From Acanthosepion esculentum (taxonomy: Eukaryota > Mollusca > Cephalopoda > Sepiida > Sepiidae): a stretch of 64,000 nt of DNA. The position numbers and the translations under genes were made by a program. Position 1 is the stretch's first letter. Every line of letters begins with the position of its first letter. The stretch covers positions 11,628,698 through 11,692,697 of the forward strand of contig OZ038482.1 of NCBI GenBank assembly GCA_964036315.1, read 5' to 3'. This document shows positions 47,136 to 58,315 of the stretch, in pieces. Under the pieces are notes generated by a model. It had not been told where the DNA came from. It was given only the letters and a program-made list of their open reading frames with translations, and did not search any database.

Positions 47136-47857
47136 ATGCTTAAACTCTTACTCCTCACTTTTTCCTTTGTCTCTCTTTCTCACATATGCATGTGAAGAAA
47201 TGACATTTCTTTTCATCTTAACAAACAACTACACACAAGGAACTTTAATGAAAGAAATTTAATACTCCTACATGTTGATAAAAATTTAGTTGTAAAAACA
47301 CAAAAATAAAAGTGTTTTATATTTAAAAACCATTATCACATTTTTCTTTGTTGTGGATTGATTCAAATCTGCAACAATAGTTGACACTGTTTCAGCTAAT
47401 AATATAAATATTCTAAAGGAAAAGCAAGTGAAATTAAGATGGAAGAAATACCATTTAAAAATTAATAATGGTTGACAATGCTTCATCATTAAAAGGATAT
47501 TATTACTAATTCTATGAGATGAAAAGCATGTGAAATTAACGTGAAAGAAATTTTAGTTCAAAATGATTTAAGACACATCCAATATTAGTTTCGGGGTTTT
47601 AAATATTTTTTACTTACAAGCTTTTTTAAAAGATATTCTTTATCTTTTCAGTTCACACATATCTGGAAACTGCAAATTAACTTTCAGTCTGTCAATTCAG
47701 ATGAAATTCTTTAAGATACAATAACCATAAGATATGATTAAATGCGTCAGATTCTGATCTAAAAAATCTTTGTAAAATCAGTAAAAAAAAAAATTAAGAT
47801 TACAATGTGCTGTAGTCAATGTGAAGACATCTGTTTACAGAAGAGTGAGAGAAATTA

Positions 47858-47882
47858 TGTGTGTGTGTGTGTGTGTTTGTGT
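47858..47882. repeat. (GT)n microsatellite
   Basis: About 12 GT dinucleotides with one interruption near the end. Confidence 0.9.
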
Positions 47883-48049
47883 TTAAAAGTAAGGAAATGA
47901 AGGGAAAAATGCCTTATATGTCATTCTACTGAAAAAATATCTTCAGGTTAAATATATTTGAAGAGTAAACAAGAGTGTAGATATTTCAATATTTATTTAC
48001 TTCATCATCAGAATATATTTTAAGAATATAAAATAGAATTTTTCTTCTT

Positions 48050-48450
48050 TTATGTGTTATGACCCTACAAAATGTAGGCAATCATGGCTCTCCACAATGT
48101 CCTATTCTGTGTAGCTCTTAGCAATATTTGCCTTTTTACTATCACTCTCAGTCTGTTCTGCCATCCATTTATACAAGATCTTTAGGCACGTTACTTGCTG
48201 TCACCCGCTGCTGCTCTTGCCTGTGAGTGTCAAATTCTCCCAGTCCTCTTTCTTCATTATGCCCGAGAAGTCTTTTTTGATTCTATCTACAAGTGTCCTT
48301 TTTGTTCCCATTTTCCTTTTCATGCCCCCTTTATGGTATTCTCAGCATCCTTCCATAGAACCACATCTCTGTTGCTTCCAGTCTTCTCTTCATCTATGAA
48401 GAAAGTGTCCAGCATTCAATGTCATATCAGAGGACTGATATTACATAGCA
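48050..48450 (-). mobile_element. LINE-E C-terminal and 3' fragment
   Basis: Reverse of the LINE-E end: 'aatcatggctctccacaatg', 'tgtagctcttagcaatattt', 'tctgttctgccatccattta', and the EATEMW(F/L)YRRMLRI block near 48340-48385 ('tcagcatccttccatagaac'). Open plus-strand frames here (for example 48195-48626) are antisense shadows of it. Confidence 0.7.
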
Positions 48451-48859
48451 GTTTAGAAGAAAGAAAGCAAAAAATGAGAAGCAAAGTTATAAACAAAACA
48501 AACACAGATATTTGTTCATCAAATTCTTTTGTACACTATATATTTCTCAGACTGTTATCTTTATTTCTGTTGTATTTAACACATTTCAGTAGATGCATCA
48601 TTTGGCCTTCTTCATGTGTATATTAAACTAAGGCTTGAGAATTTATTTTGAACTTTCTTCTTTTTCTTCTCTCAACTGGAAAGCTGAAGATGGCATCAGT
48701 TGAAATCTTGTGTTGATTGCTCAAAAATTCAAGTTTATTCAATTGTGAAAATATTTATATCAGGACTTGAGAAAACCTGAAGAAGGCTGAAGAATATACA
48801 GGCTAAAATTTTATTAACTGAAACAAAGACAGAAATAATATGCTGCAATTTATCCAAGA

Positions 48860-49970
48860 ATTAATGGTTTGGTATCTCTTTTCAATGTGTCATACCTCGC
48901 CACCCAAAAGTTCATCTCTCATCCAAATAAAACACCAAAGAATTTTGCACTCTTTACGGAAGCAAAGTATTGTTTGCGAGTTGTCATCCTTCAGGATCAT
49001 GTTGTGTCATTAAACAGCCTCCTGGATGGAACAGTGCATCCTGGCTGCAATTTGCTCCATTGTACAGTGACATCACTCCACTATTCTATTCCCAGCTGGG
49101 GCGTACACACAACGGAATTGCAGGTTTATTCCCCACTCATGTGCAAAAGCTCTAAACTCCCTGCTGCAGAAGGCTGTGTCATTGTCCATAAGCAGCTTGT
49201 GTAGTGGGCCACACTCAAAGAACACTGAATCCAGCTATTGAATCATGCTTGCCAAGTCTTGTCTCACCAACTGCTTCTAAATGGAAAAACACGACGAGTC
49301 ACAGTCTGTGAGCATTAAGAAATGGTGGGCACCATAATGCAATGATATCCATTCCTAACCTCTGTCAGTTCCTGTTGACCTCCAGCTTTCTCTTCTCCCA
49401 GTGGACAGGTGCTGGGTCTATAGATTAGCATTCTTTGCACATCCGTATGGCAGACTTAACAGCTGCTTTTGTGGCTGCCAGGCAAACTCTACTGACAAAG
49501 TAGGTAATGTGCTATACTCCCAGGTGCGCACTACTTCTGTGTATGGACATGATTTGGCCTGCATACAGCTCATCCACATGGACAGCATTGATCAGTAGCC
49601 TGGGGTCTGGCTATGTTTTGAGTTGATGTAACCAACATTACATTGACAGTCAGCTCGTACTCTTTCACCAGCTCCTTGAGTGTACTCAACTGCCATCTGA
49701 TGAGCATCTCACTTGCTGTTTTGGTACGCACTCACACCTTCCAAGTCAGCGTGTCCAGTACCCAGTGGTACACACACAGAGAGTCTATCTTCATGTGCTA
49801 CACCTTGCCCTGCCACTGGAGAGCCAAGTTGATGCCTTTAAGCATGGCATCCTGTTCAGTTAAATCTATATGTTGGGCAACCTTTGGCATTGTCCAATAC
49901 CTTTCCAATACTACTCCACTTGCTAAATTATTGACATCGACCCAAACTACCAGCTTTTGAAGCTGAAGCA
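48860..49970 (-). mobile_element. Gypsy-type LTR retrotransposon pol relic (RNase H to integrase)
   Basis: Minus-strand translation from 49970 gives an RNase H segment (LVVWVDVNNLASGVVLE, AMLKGINLALQWQ, MKIDSLCVYHWVLDTLT, then SEMLIRWQLSTLKELV). A linker follows, then an integrase core with GMDIIALW, LLMDNDTAF and CVYAPAGN, followed by E in the expected place of the DDE triad. Several in-frame stops and shifts mean it is dead. No LTRs were found adjacent; the LTR-like pieces at 43.7, 52.4 and 56.6 kb cannot be linked to it by sequence. Confidence 0.7.
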
Positions 49971-50097
49971 ATGCTTCCTATTGCTTTAATACCACTCTAT
50001 GCTACACCATGATCTGAAAAAATATTTTTATGATTCATCTGGTAACATGTAAATGTTGATTAAACATCTCATTGGAATCCTGATATAAACTGTCCAA

Positions 50098-50474
50098 TAT
50101 CTGTCTATATCTCTGAGATGAGGTATTATGATTATTTGCATTATTTACATTATTCGGACTGTTACCCTCATCTTCATTGCCATATTCACACTGTTTCGGA
50201 TGGATAAAGACGCGGGTTAGATCCTGTGGCTAGACCCAAAGAGTTGTCAGTTCATTACCAGGCCGCAGCAGTAGTGAATCAAAACTTGGTGAGTTGAGTT
50301 AAAGGGAAATAACTGAGACATCCGGAAGAGGCATGGCACGTGGAACTAGAACAGTCTACCTCTGACGAAATGAAGGGTTTGGTTCAAAATTCCAATTACC
50401 CGAAGAAAGCTGAAACATTGTGAATATGGCAATGAAGATGAGGATAACAGTCCATATAATGTAAATAATGCAAG
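50098..50474 (+). mobile_element. SINE-T with about 98 bp inverted tail at 5' end, 12-bp TSD
   Basis: Perfect 12-bp TSD 'taaactgtccaa' (50086-50097 and 50475-50486). 50098-50195 is an inverted 3' tail ('gtctatatctctgagatgag', 'attcggactgttaccctcat'). From 50196 a direct SINE begins within the A box ('atggataaagacgcgggtta'), passes a decayed B box and runs to 'gatgaggataacagtcc'. The two tails face each other and could pair over about 80 bp. Confidence 0.85.
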
Positions 50475-50499
50475 TAAACTGTCCAACTTAGAAAAAAGT

Positions 50500-50765
50500 A
50501 CAAAATGTAATAATGTTTTATATTTATAACACAAGTATGTTACTGAAATCCTTCTTTTATGCAAACAAGAATTATATTGGCACTGTCAATGCTGAATTGT
50601 TATAGTATTGTTGCCTGGCTGTGCTGGTCCATTTTGTGAAAAATGGGCAATTCCTATTTACTGGAAATAAATGATTATAAAGAGACTGATGGTGATTCCT
50701 CATGGGTCCCACTATTTTGGTCTTGATAAGATACGTTTCATATATTAACCTGAACAGCACATACA

Positions 50766-50796
<31 letters not shown>

Positions 50797-51400
50797 ACAT
50801 GTCATATTACATACTACTGTATACTTACACTAGTTTGGCAGTAACATTAAACACTAGTTAATTTATTATTTACACTATTTATATTCAAAGTATTATTTAC
50901 ATCTTTGTTGTCATCACAACGTTTCAGCCGTTGTGCCTTCTGACCTTCATCAGGTGCATATTGATCTGGGGTAACCTACAGGGAATTCAAAATTGAACCC
51001 ATTATTTAACCTATGGGGGTAGACTGTTCAATTTATATTCTACGAAATAAATGAGGCTAAGTTAATTTTCAGTTTAGATATTAATGTCTTGTACGTAAAG
51101 TAGGGGGCATAACACAAGTACACTACTGAGATCCTCCTTTTATGCAAACAAGAATTACATTGGCACTGCCGCTGCAGAAATGTTATAGTATTGTTGCCTG
51201 GCTGTGCTGGCTCACTTTGGGGGAAAATGGGAAAGTGCTATTTACTGGAAATAAATGATTATAAATATGCTGGTGGTGATTTCATTTTGGTTTTCACTGG
51301 ACACTCTGTCATATAGATGAAACTAAACAATACTATATGTCTAAGCTGTTTTGGAAATAGCACTAAACTCTAGTTAGTATATAACCTGAACACTAGTGAC
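50500..51400. repeat. direct duplication of about 300 bp, period about 585 bp
   Basis: 50528-50720 and 51110-51290 share 'cttttatgcaaacaagaatt', 'tgttgcctggctgtgctgg' and 'tttactggaaataaatgatt'. Weaker similarity extends to 50860 and 51390 ('taaactctagtta' against 'taaacactagtta'). A truncated SINE-T sits between them. A (CA)n(TA)n tract occurs only in copy 1 (50766-50797). Confidence 0.75.
50887..51030 (-). mobile_element. SINE-T, 5'-truncated, 10-bp TSD
   Basis: Perfect TSD 'atttatattc' (50877-50886 and 51031-51040). Body 'caacgtttcagccgttgtgc', 'cttctgaccttcatcaggtg'. This copy lacks the head and has no inverted tail, so it is the ordinary comparison for the composite copies. Confidence 0.8.
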
Positions 51401-52309
51401 TGATATCTCATGGTCTCTTGAAAAAGTCATCATCAGCACCTGCTCACATCCGATCATCAGGATGATCATCTTTTCACCTTATTCCCTTTCTCCCCCTTGG
51501 TGGTAGTGAAGGCTCAGCCTACTTCTGAAGAGTCGTGAGCAGGAGTCACAGAGTCATGGGGCTGGTGCACGTAGCTGGACAAGTTCGGCCCTCCTGACAG
51601 CATACTATATATACGTTGACAGAAGGTAGAATATAAGCTACATAAAACAATCAATAGGTCCACAGCAATGAAAGTGTTAAAGTTCTGTTTGTTCCTTTGT
51701 TTTCATTCTGAAATTGAATGAGTGTATGAAAATCTGAAAACCATCCTGTTTCTTTTGTTTATTTGGTGTTTTCCAATCATCCATGTTGTCTTTTGATTTA
51801 CTTAACCACACCTTCGTCTAATCAACAAACTTTTATTGATTCCTGTCTCTTCATCAATTTATTGATATTGTTCTCATTGCTTCTTTCTGCAGACTTTTGT
51901 CTTGGTGATTTTTTAAAATATTTCTCTAGGTTGTGCGTTTATTCCTTTATTTTACTAGACTGACCATTTACAAAAAGAGGTTTAGGTTTCTGTTTGGATA
52001 AGAATCCTCCCTAGCTTTTCATTACCACCACCATCAAATTTTCCTTAAAGACAAATTCGTAGAATCTTGCATCACTTGTCTTCATCAATATGACATCAAT
52101 TCCCTTGTCTGAAAAGTCAACTTGTTGCTGAGCTCGGAAGTCAGAAGGGAGAGGCAATTTTAGAAATTGTTTTATGCTCACACTCATCTATTTCAGCAGT
52201 CACTCGGTTTTTTTTCTATGCACCTTGTCAAGGTGTAATGGTGAATGAGCTGATCTTGTACATCATTACTACTGAATCAGAGGTTTGATCCTTACTGGGT
52301 GCTCCAAGT
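51401..52309. other. unassigned interval
   Basis: No gene recognised. A GC-richer stretch at 51500-51600 ('gtggtagtgaaggctcagcc') could be part of an LTR or gene relic, but nothing supports a call. Confidence 0.35.
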
Positions 52310-52670
52310 TTGTGGACCTGGGAACACCAGCAATTAAGAGATGGTTCAACACTCCTCAAAGCCTCCTGATCAGAGGCCTTGCTTTTGGATGTAGTTTATT
52401 GTCATACTGTTGTGGAGTTATTTCCACAATAAAACTTGTAGTCGGAGTAAATGCGTCCTAAATAGGTTAAACGTACAGAAACGTTAGGAACTTGTAATAA
52501 AGGGTTACACAGAGTAATCAAGTTGTGGTCGCTGAACACTACTCCTCTTTCCTCGACTACTACTGACTCCTACTTATAATAGATGGGAGAGTCTATTATC
52601 TAGACAGGGTGTCTTTCACTATAACACATACCCAGGATGTGAATGTAGTTTATCGTCATACCCAGGACGG
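52310..52670 (-). mobile_element. MHR retroposon, copy 4 (3'-truncated), split by a solo LTR
   Basis: Core 'gaacaccagcaattaagaga' and 'ctcctgatcagaggccttgc' run into the 30-bp repeats ('gtagtttattgtcatac'), which are interrupted by 52408-52626 and resume with 'catacccaggatgtgaatgt' and one more unit to 52670. The family tail is missing on the left side. Confidence 0.75.
52408..52626. mobile_element. solo LTR, 219 bp, 5-bp TSD
   Basis: Begins TGTTGTGGAGTTATTTCC and ends CACTATAACA (TGTT...AACA), flanked by 'catac' on both sides (52403-52407 and 52627-52631). It sits exactly inside a 30-bp minisatellite unit that is otherwise continuous, so the empty site is known from neighbouring units. Contains AATAAA at two places. 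No internal region remains, as expected after LTR-LTR recombination. Clade unknown. Confidence 0.85.
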
Positions 52671-52799
52671 CAAATATCTATGTTTGATGCAACTAATATT
52701 TCAGTAGATATTTTCATATCATTCTCAGGAAATGTTGCCAATATCAATTATTCTTTCTTGCTTGAAATTCACAAATTGATTATTTGTTCAAGATTTAAC

Positions 52800-52935
52800 A
52801 CTCTCTTGGAAGTCTTTTTGTAAAAATCATTTATTAGCCAATCAGATTTTATGACCAATCAGCTCTCATAATCCTGTGACCAAAATAGAAGGGTCTGGCT
52901 GGCTATTTAAAGTCTAATAATTTTTCCAACCTACT
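52800..52935 (+). promoter_or_regulatory. candidate core promoter (two CCAATCAG boxes and a TATA-like element)
   Basis: 'agccaatcagattt' (52836-52849) and 'gaccaatcagctct' (52853-52866) precede 'ggctatttaaagtc' (52901-52914) by about 45 bp. The spacing fits a pol II promoter or the U3 of an LTR. No downstream gene is recognisable. Confidence 0.35.
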
Positions 52936-53524
52936 GCTATTTGAGAATCCAACATTTATTTTACTTTCCACTTTTTTTCTCAACCTGTCTATATATTCCA
53001 AACTGTCTGTTTATTCCAGCCTCTTTTCCCTCAATTTTTGTTCTGAAAATAAATTTCCAATTCATTTTCCAAGCTACCCTTTTATTCAAACCGCCCCTCA
53101 TATTTTTGAACTTAGGAGCACATAGAAAAAAAGAGAGAGAGTCTGCTATTGGGCAATTGGCTTTGGGTTCTATTATGACATAATTATCATTTGAGTCAAG
53201 AAGTGACAAGTAAATGACAAATCGTCTTTTCCAAAAAAGATTTGAGAAAAAAAGATAATAAAAACAGGTCAATAATGAGACATATTTTTGACAGTTCCTC
53301 TCACCTGTAAAAGAAAAGAAAAATGTGACAGATGGAGGAGTGTGACCTGCCAAGAGCAGACATGATTATTACTTGTCAGACAAAGATAGGAACAAAAGAT
53401 TGATTCAGCATTGATTTCAATTTACTTTCTTCCATATACATTTATTTGTAATTTTACCATTCATCCATGCATTAAATATTACTAGCATACCTGAACTGGT
53501 GCTGCTTGTGTATATTTAGAGACC

Positions 53525-54515
53525 CTGCAGTGTTATTGGCCCTGAGCTGGCATCTCAGCTTCAGTCACTTTCCCACCACCATAACATAGTTTTCCTATGT
53601 CTTTTCTATGAGTATCTTCATGGTAATTGTTCTGATGTGCTTTGCTCTTTTGTACCTAGTCATCACGTATTGAAACACAATACTAGATTGGCAACAATGT
53701 CTCATTATTCTACGGTTGAAATAGCTAGCTGTAACCATAAGTCATATGCTAAAAGTTTCTTCTGTTTCTCTTCTACGTTGTGGAACTCTTTTCTAGGTTC
53801 TTGCTTCCCAGTCAACTTTGATCTTCAAAAATTTAAATGCAATATCAATTGTTATCTTCTGTCTTCTTAATTCCTATTCTTTTTTTTTTTTCTTTTTTAA
53901 GCTTATCAACCCAAGCAAGGCTGGAGGCCACTAGCATGCAAGGGGTTACAGAAGGTTTGGAGGAAGAGCAGATAGGAGTGGTAAAGGAGAGGATGTGGAG
54001 AAAGATAGTGGATCGATCAAGACAAGGGGGTTACAGAAGATTTGGAGCGAGAGCAGATAGGAATGAAAGGTGAAAGGATATGGAGAAGGGAAGTGGATAG
54101 ATCAAGGCAACTGGAGATGTCGAATGACGTTACACTTAAATAGTTGGAGATTGTCAGGGAAACAGGAATAAGGAAGGGAGTTCCACAGGCGAGATATGCG
54201 AGACATGAAGCTATTGGAGTAGAAGAGACGTCTACATCTAACAGTTTCAATGGTGAAGGGGTTCCTATTCTTTTATTGTCCGCTCTCCTTAACTGTAGTT
54301 TTTCTCATATTCTCTATCACTCAGTAACCTCTTGCATCCTAGTTGCTTTATTGCCTTTGATCTTCAAAAATTTAAATGCAATGTCAATCATTATCTTCCA
54401 TCTTCTTAATTCTTGTTCTTTTACTGTTCCCTCCTTTAATAATGTTTTCTTCTTCTCTCATTCTCTCATCTTAGTGGCTTTATTGCCTTGCTTGAGGTGA
54501 AATGATTAAAAAAAA
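53525..54515 (+). mobile_element. LINE-A copy 4, 3' end, with nested LINE insertion and duplicated 3' UTR
   Basis: Plus-strand frames give a CTVLLALSWH-type block (GPELAS equivalent), the LVPSHHVLKHNTRLATMSH region (53637-53870), IASCNHKSYAKSFF, TLWNSFLGSCFPVNFDLQKF and KCNIN. The 3' UTR is interrupted at 53884 by an antisense LINE. After it resumes, a second partial copy of the 3' end ('gatcttcaaaaatttaaatg', 54359) is fused in tandem to the first at 'tttattgcc', ending 'cttagtggctttattgcctt' and an A run. Confidence 0.8.
53884..54261 (-). mobile_element. 5'-truncated LINE-A-related insertion with poly(A) and 13-bp TSD
   Basis: Flanked by 'ttcctattctttt' (53871-53883 and 54262-54274). On the minus strand it encodes VETVRCRRLFYSNSFMSRIS then RLWNSLPYSCFPDNLQLFKC, stops, and ends 'cttgcttgggttgataagct' followed by an A-rich tail. 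Its coding part is better preserved than the host copy, consistent with a younger insertion from a related LINE subfamily. Confidence 0.85.
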
Positions 54516-56050
54516 TATGTAGCTCTCATAAGCCATTATGAATTTTAACATGGAATGATAAAATGAATGATAAAAAGAAAAATCCTTGAAATTATTTTAT
54601 TTTCTATTCTGAAATGTAAGTAATAAACTTTTGACTTTCAATGCATTAGTTTCTATATGAGAGAGAAAATTATAGGAAGAAGGTATGATCAATAAATGAG
54701 TAAGTATATGCATGGCCACATAACTAAGTTTTTCTTTTTCGTAGATACTGTGGAATGAATGCAAAGAAATAGGCTGACAAAAAGAGAATCAAAAGTTTAG
54801 GAATTCCAACAAATAATGAGAGAAGCCGAATATCCTTTCCTTTAATAGAATGCTGTCTTTAATCTTCTCATGATTATCCTCTACTGTGCACTGGTTGACA
54901 ATCCAAATGTAACATTTGATAACAAAGACGGCAGAATGAATGGACATAATCCTAAGGCTATTATGAAAAGTAAGCTTAAACTGAAAATAGACTGGGAAAC
55001 TGACCAACGGCTGTGGAAAAATCCAGAGCTCATAATCCACTATGCAATATTTAGTCTCGGATTAAGTCAAAATCTCTCAACTTGAAGTGACTGAAGAAAA
55101 GAATCCAAATAGGGTTGGTGATTGGTGTTTGAAAGCACTGATTCGCAAATCCAAGAAGTGCTTAAACAGCATGAAAGATAATTCTGTAAGCCAAAGTATA
55201 AAGAGAAATTTTGGTTGGTCTGTTCAAGTGGCTGAAGCAACATCAGCTTATTATATTAACACCTGAAGGTTGATTATCAAAAAATTATTTCTTTTTCCTT
55301 ACAAGCACACTATATATGATGAGGCGACGAACCAAAATGTGGACAATTCGACAATAGCTTAATCTATTGTTTCCACCTGCAACTTTGAAGTATGTCCCTA
55401 TATACAGTGATTTCACAATATAGCCATTTCCTATGTCTAATAGTTCTGATTTCAATCCCTGGGTCAAATAGTGTTGAAAAGTGACTTATTCTGATTCAGT
55501 GGGTAAAAAATATGTATTATCTAAGAATGGAAAATGGAATGAGACAATTGAGCCCTATGGATTCTAAGAAAAATCACTGAGAATGAAGACAAACAGATGA
55601 AGAAGTCTAAAGGGCACAATGGCCAAAATTCTGTATGTATAACAACTGAGATAAGGATATTTGTCCAAAGAGAAAAGCTTATTATCATATAAATTTCCTA
55701 TACATTAATAGCAAGATGAACAGCAAAAATTGCGTAGGACATCCTCTATCCAGATAAAGAGCAGAAATTGTATAGTACATCTTCTACCCAGATGTGTAGC
55801 CGAAACAATACTGCATTGGCTCCACAGATTTTAGTAGACCTTTGGAGAGATACTGAAAAATGCCATCTTGATAACCATACATAGATTCCTGATATTTGTA
55901 GGTGGAGGATCTTGCTCAGGAATAGACCTTTCCTTTTCTGTTTCAGAGTTGTTTGATTGGGCTTATGTTGGGTAATAACCCATCATTTTTAGAGGTACAT
56001 GCAGAGTTGATGAATGAGTGAAAATGGTTACAGAGCATTAAAAAACATTG
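54516..56050. other. unassigned interval
   Basis: No recognisable gene. A 71-codon plus frame at 54870-55085 has no family resemblance and no gene signals around it. 56054-56100 repeats a segment from 43.4 kb. Confidence 0.35.
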
Positions 56051-56454
56051 GGGTCCCCAGTCAGACCCAGTATACCATGGGAACACAACCCATATCATTA
56101 ACAATACACACACACACACAATATGTACGCACCTTTCACTTCATTCTAGGACTTTCTCCAACACCAAACTACGCAAAAAATTCACTAGCTTAAATGTTTT
56201 TTTCATTCGTGTTCATTGTTCAGTAACACAACGATATTATATTGTATACATAACCCATTATTGTGAATATCATTTGTTTGTATACATATATATTGATCAT
56301 TGTTGTATCTTTACATTTATTTTAGGTGGACTCATACTCCATGTCTGCCATGTTGCTTGTGGGCATTTCAGGAGACACCCATGTTTATATCTCAATATGT
56401 ACACCGGCCTGCAACAGCCACAAACAATTCTAGCTAGATGCTTTTGGTCACTAT

Positions 56455-56930
56455 CATTAAGCATCCGCAGTTGGCTAATGGACTTTGTGCACAGTATAGG
56501 AAGAACAGAGATTAGGAGAGATAGCAAAAGGACAAACCTTAGTAAGAGCTACAAAGTGTAGAATTTAGTTGGACAAACAGACAGTACTTGACTGTATTGA
56601 AAGTTGAGTCTGCTGCGGCAACTTGTCTTTGGGCCAGTTGCTGAGTGGTTTATATAGCAGGCTGGGATATTCCATTCTGAAACTTGGACAAACCTATTCT
56701 CTAAGTTCTGATTGGCTACTGACTTTGGTGTGGATACTGTGATCAGTAAATATCCTGCATTATGCTGGGATCTGTATTTACAGCCCACTTTCTTTTTGTC
56801 TGCCAACTGGATGCTAGTTGGAACTTCTCTGCAAGGGGGAGTATCATCACATTACTGATTCTTCAAACAGAAAGTTGTAGAGAGCCATGATTGCCCAGGT
56901 TCTGAAGGGATGTGGCACATAGAAAAAGGT
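56455..56930 (+). mobile_element. LINE-E C-terminal fragment split by an LTR-like insertion
   Basis: 'attaggagagatagcaaaag' 'gacaaaccttagtaagagct' 'acaaag' is the LINE-E end (compare 31340-31395 and 31560-31595). The next LINE-E bases ('agttgtagagagccatgatt') resume at 56872 after the insertion. Confidence 0.75.
56557..56869 (-). mobile_element. LTR-like element, copy 2, inserted in LINE-E
   Basis: On the minus strand it begins TGTTTGAAGAATC and ends CTAAATTCTACA, with 'ctatataaaccactcagc' as a TATA box. It matches 43692-44002 across its length. Flanks 'caaag' (56552-56556) and 'gaaag' (56870-56874) are a 4/5 TSD. The empty site is visible in LINE-E at 31580. This defines an LTR of about 313 bp with no internal region. 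Confidence 0.7.
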
Positions 56931-57173
56931 ACACAAGTGATACTATAGATTTAAGGTATGTGAAATGTCCCCACAATTTCAGAAATGGAATGTCCCATTC
57001 ATCTGGTACCTACTATCATACCCTGTCTGAATTCTGATAATTGCTTTTCCATGAACAGCTGCAATGGTGTTCACGCTGATTCAACCACAACACTGGGCAT
57101 TACCATGACACCAGTGTAGAATGGTGTCACTACATAATATCTTTACATAGTTCCTTCTATGACATTTGACATG

Positions 57174-57177
<4 letters not shown>

Positions 57178-57222
<45 letters not shown>
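57178..57222. repeat. (AT)n microsatellite
   Basis: More than 20 AT dinucleotides; a shorter AT/TATAC mix follows near 57375-57400. Confidence 0.9.
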
Positions 57223-57225
<3 letters not shown>

Positions 57226-57694
57226 AATAAATTAAGTTCAAGTGCCTTATCTGGTTAGCTGACCAGATAAGCCATTTAAACAATTCTTAATTTATTGAAT
57301 ATTATAACTCTACTTATCTATTGAATATGTTTTGGCAGAAGTTCTGTTAATCTTAAAATATATGTAAAATAGAAGTATACATATATATACATATATACAT
57401 GTACTCATATGCCCATAAAATACTATGCTGTATTCTCAAGAAAATGTTAATTTTGAACTTGCAGACTCTATAAGTAAATTAAAATTTGTAAATCTCAAAA
57501 GTGATTTGAAAATTATATCTTTTATTGCTGTGAGGTAACTTTTCAAAAGGTTAACACAGTGTAACACAAAACAGTTTCTTTGCATTTCAGTGAAGACAAA
57601 AGTTGAAATTTTCAAGTGTCATTTCATTCACATAAGTAATTCAAATCTAACATTGTGACAAGACTTACAAAACACTGTTGCTGATTGGTTTGAA

Positions 57695-58030
57695 AATTCA
57701 GTTGATATATGAGGTCTGGCCAAAAATTATCCAACCATTTATATAAACTATAAATAGCCGAGCTAATGGATTGGTGCCTTAGACTCTTTCAAATACTCCC
57801 TTCTTTGGATCTTAGACACTTGTCCTTGAATCACTTTACCAAACTGTAATACTGTAATGTTCTCTTTCAGGATTACCATCAGCTGCTTTGTTGCATTCTC
57901 CTTGATTGCATCAACAGAGTGTATCAATAGCAATTTTAGCTCTGTGAAAGTTTCATGGATCCAATTCTGGACTGTACAAGGGATGTCAGCTGCAGGTGAT
58001 GTGATATTTGTGACACATGACAAACCTTAA
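57695..58030 (-). mobile_element. mariner-like transposase C-terminal remnant
   Basis: The minus frame 57763-58023 encodes VQNWIHETFTELKLLLIHSV then DAIKENATKQLMVILKENI, resembling the C-terminal helix region after the DDE core of mariner/Tc-like transposases. 'gaggtctggccaaaaattat' at 57710 resembles a transposon end. Only a terminal fragment survives. Confidence 0.45.
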
Positions 58031-58315
58031 ATACTCAGTCACTGTCACACACAATTTAGTATAATCATGATTTCATCTCTTAATGAATAATCTTGGAGGA
58101 AAACATTTTTACAGTTAGGATCACTGATTGAAATAGGTTAACATGTATTTAAAAAAAAAAAGGCTTTACTATTTGGTAAGAATATTGCTCCAAATTCTTA
58201 TATAAAGCTTTGTCAAAAGTTATTCATTTTTTTTTTAAACATTTTATTCCAACTGCCTAATTATCATTTTAATCATTTCTAATAAGCACATACTAGTCTT
58301 AAAGCCTAATTGGTT

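Larger units (their letters stand above)
46140..47560. repeat. scattered copies of a short AT-rich repeat
   Basis: 'aagcaaatgaaattaagatg' (46158), 'aagcaagtgaaattaagatg' (47422) and 'aagcatgtgaaattaacgtg' (47523) share flanking 'aaaaattaatgatgg' or 'aaaattaataatggttgac'. Three or four copies of about 70 bp, interrupted by the SINE and the minisatellite listed here. Confidence 0.45.

Noticed and set aside
48195..48626. 143-codon plus-strand ORF
   Set aside because: Antisense to the LINE-E C-terminal fragment at 48050-48450.
48869..49960. Several plus-strand ORFs over the Gypsy pol region
   Set aside because: The minus strand reads RNase H and integrase blocks in the right order; the plus frames are shadows.
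48860..56869. One intact LTR retrotransposon made of the pol relic and the LTR-like elements
   Set aside because: The LTR-like pieces belong to two different families, lie in different orientations and contexts, and are not paired around the pol relic.
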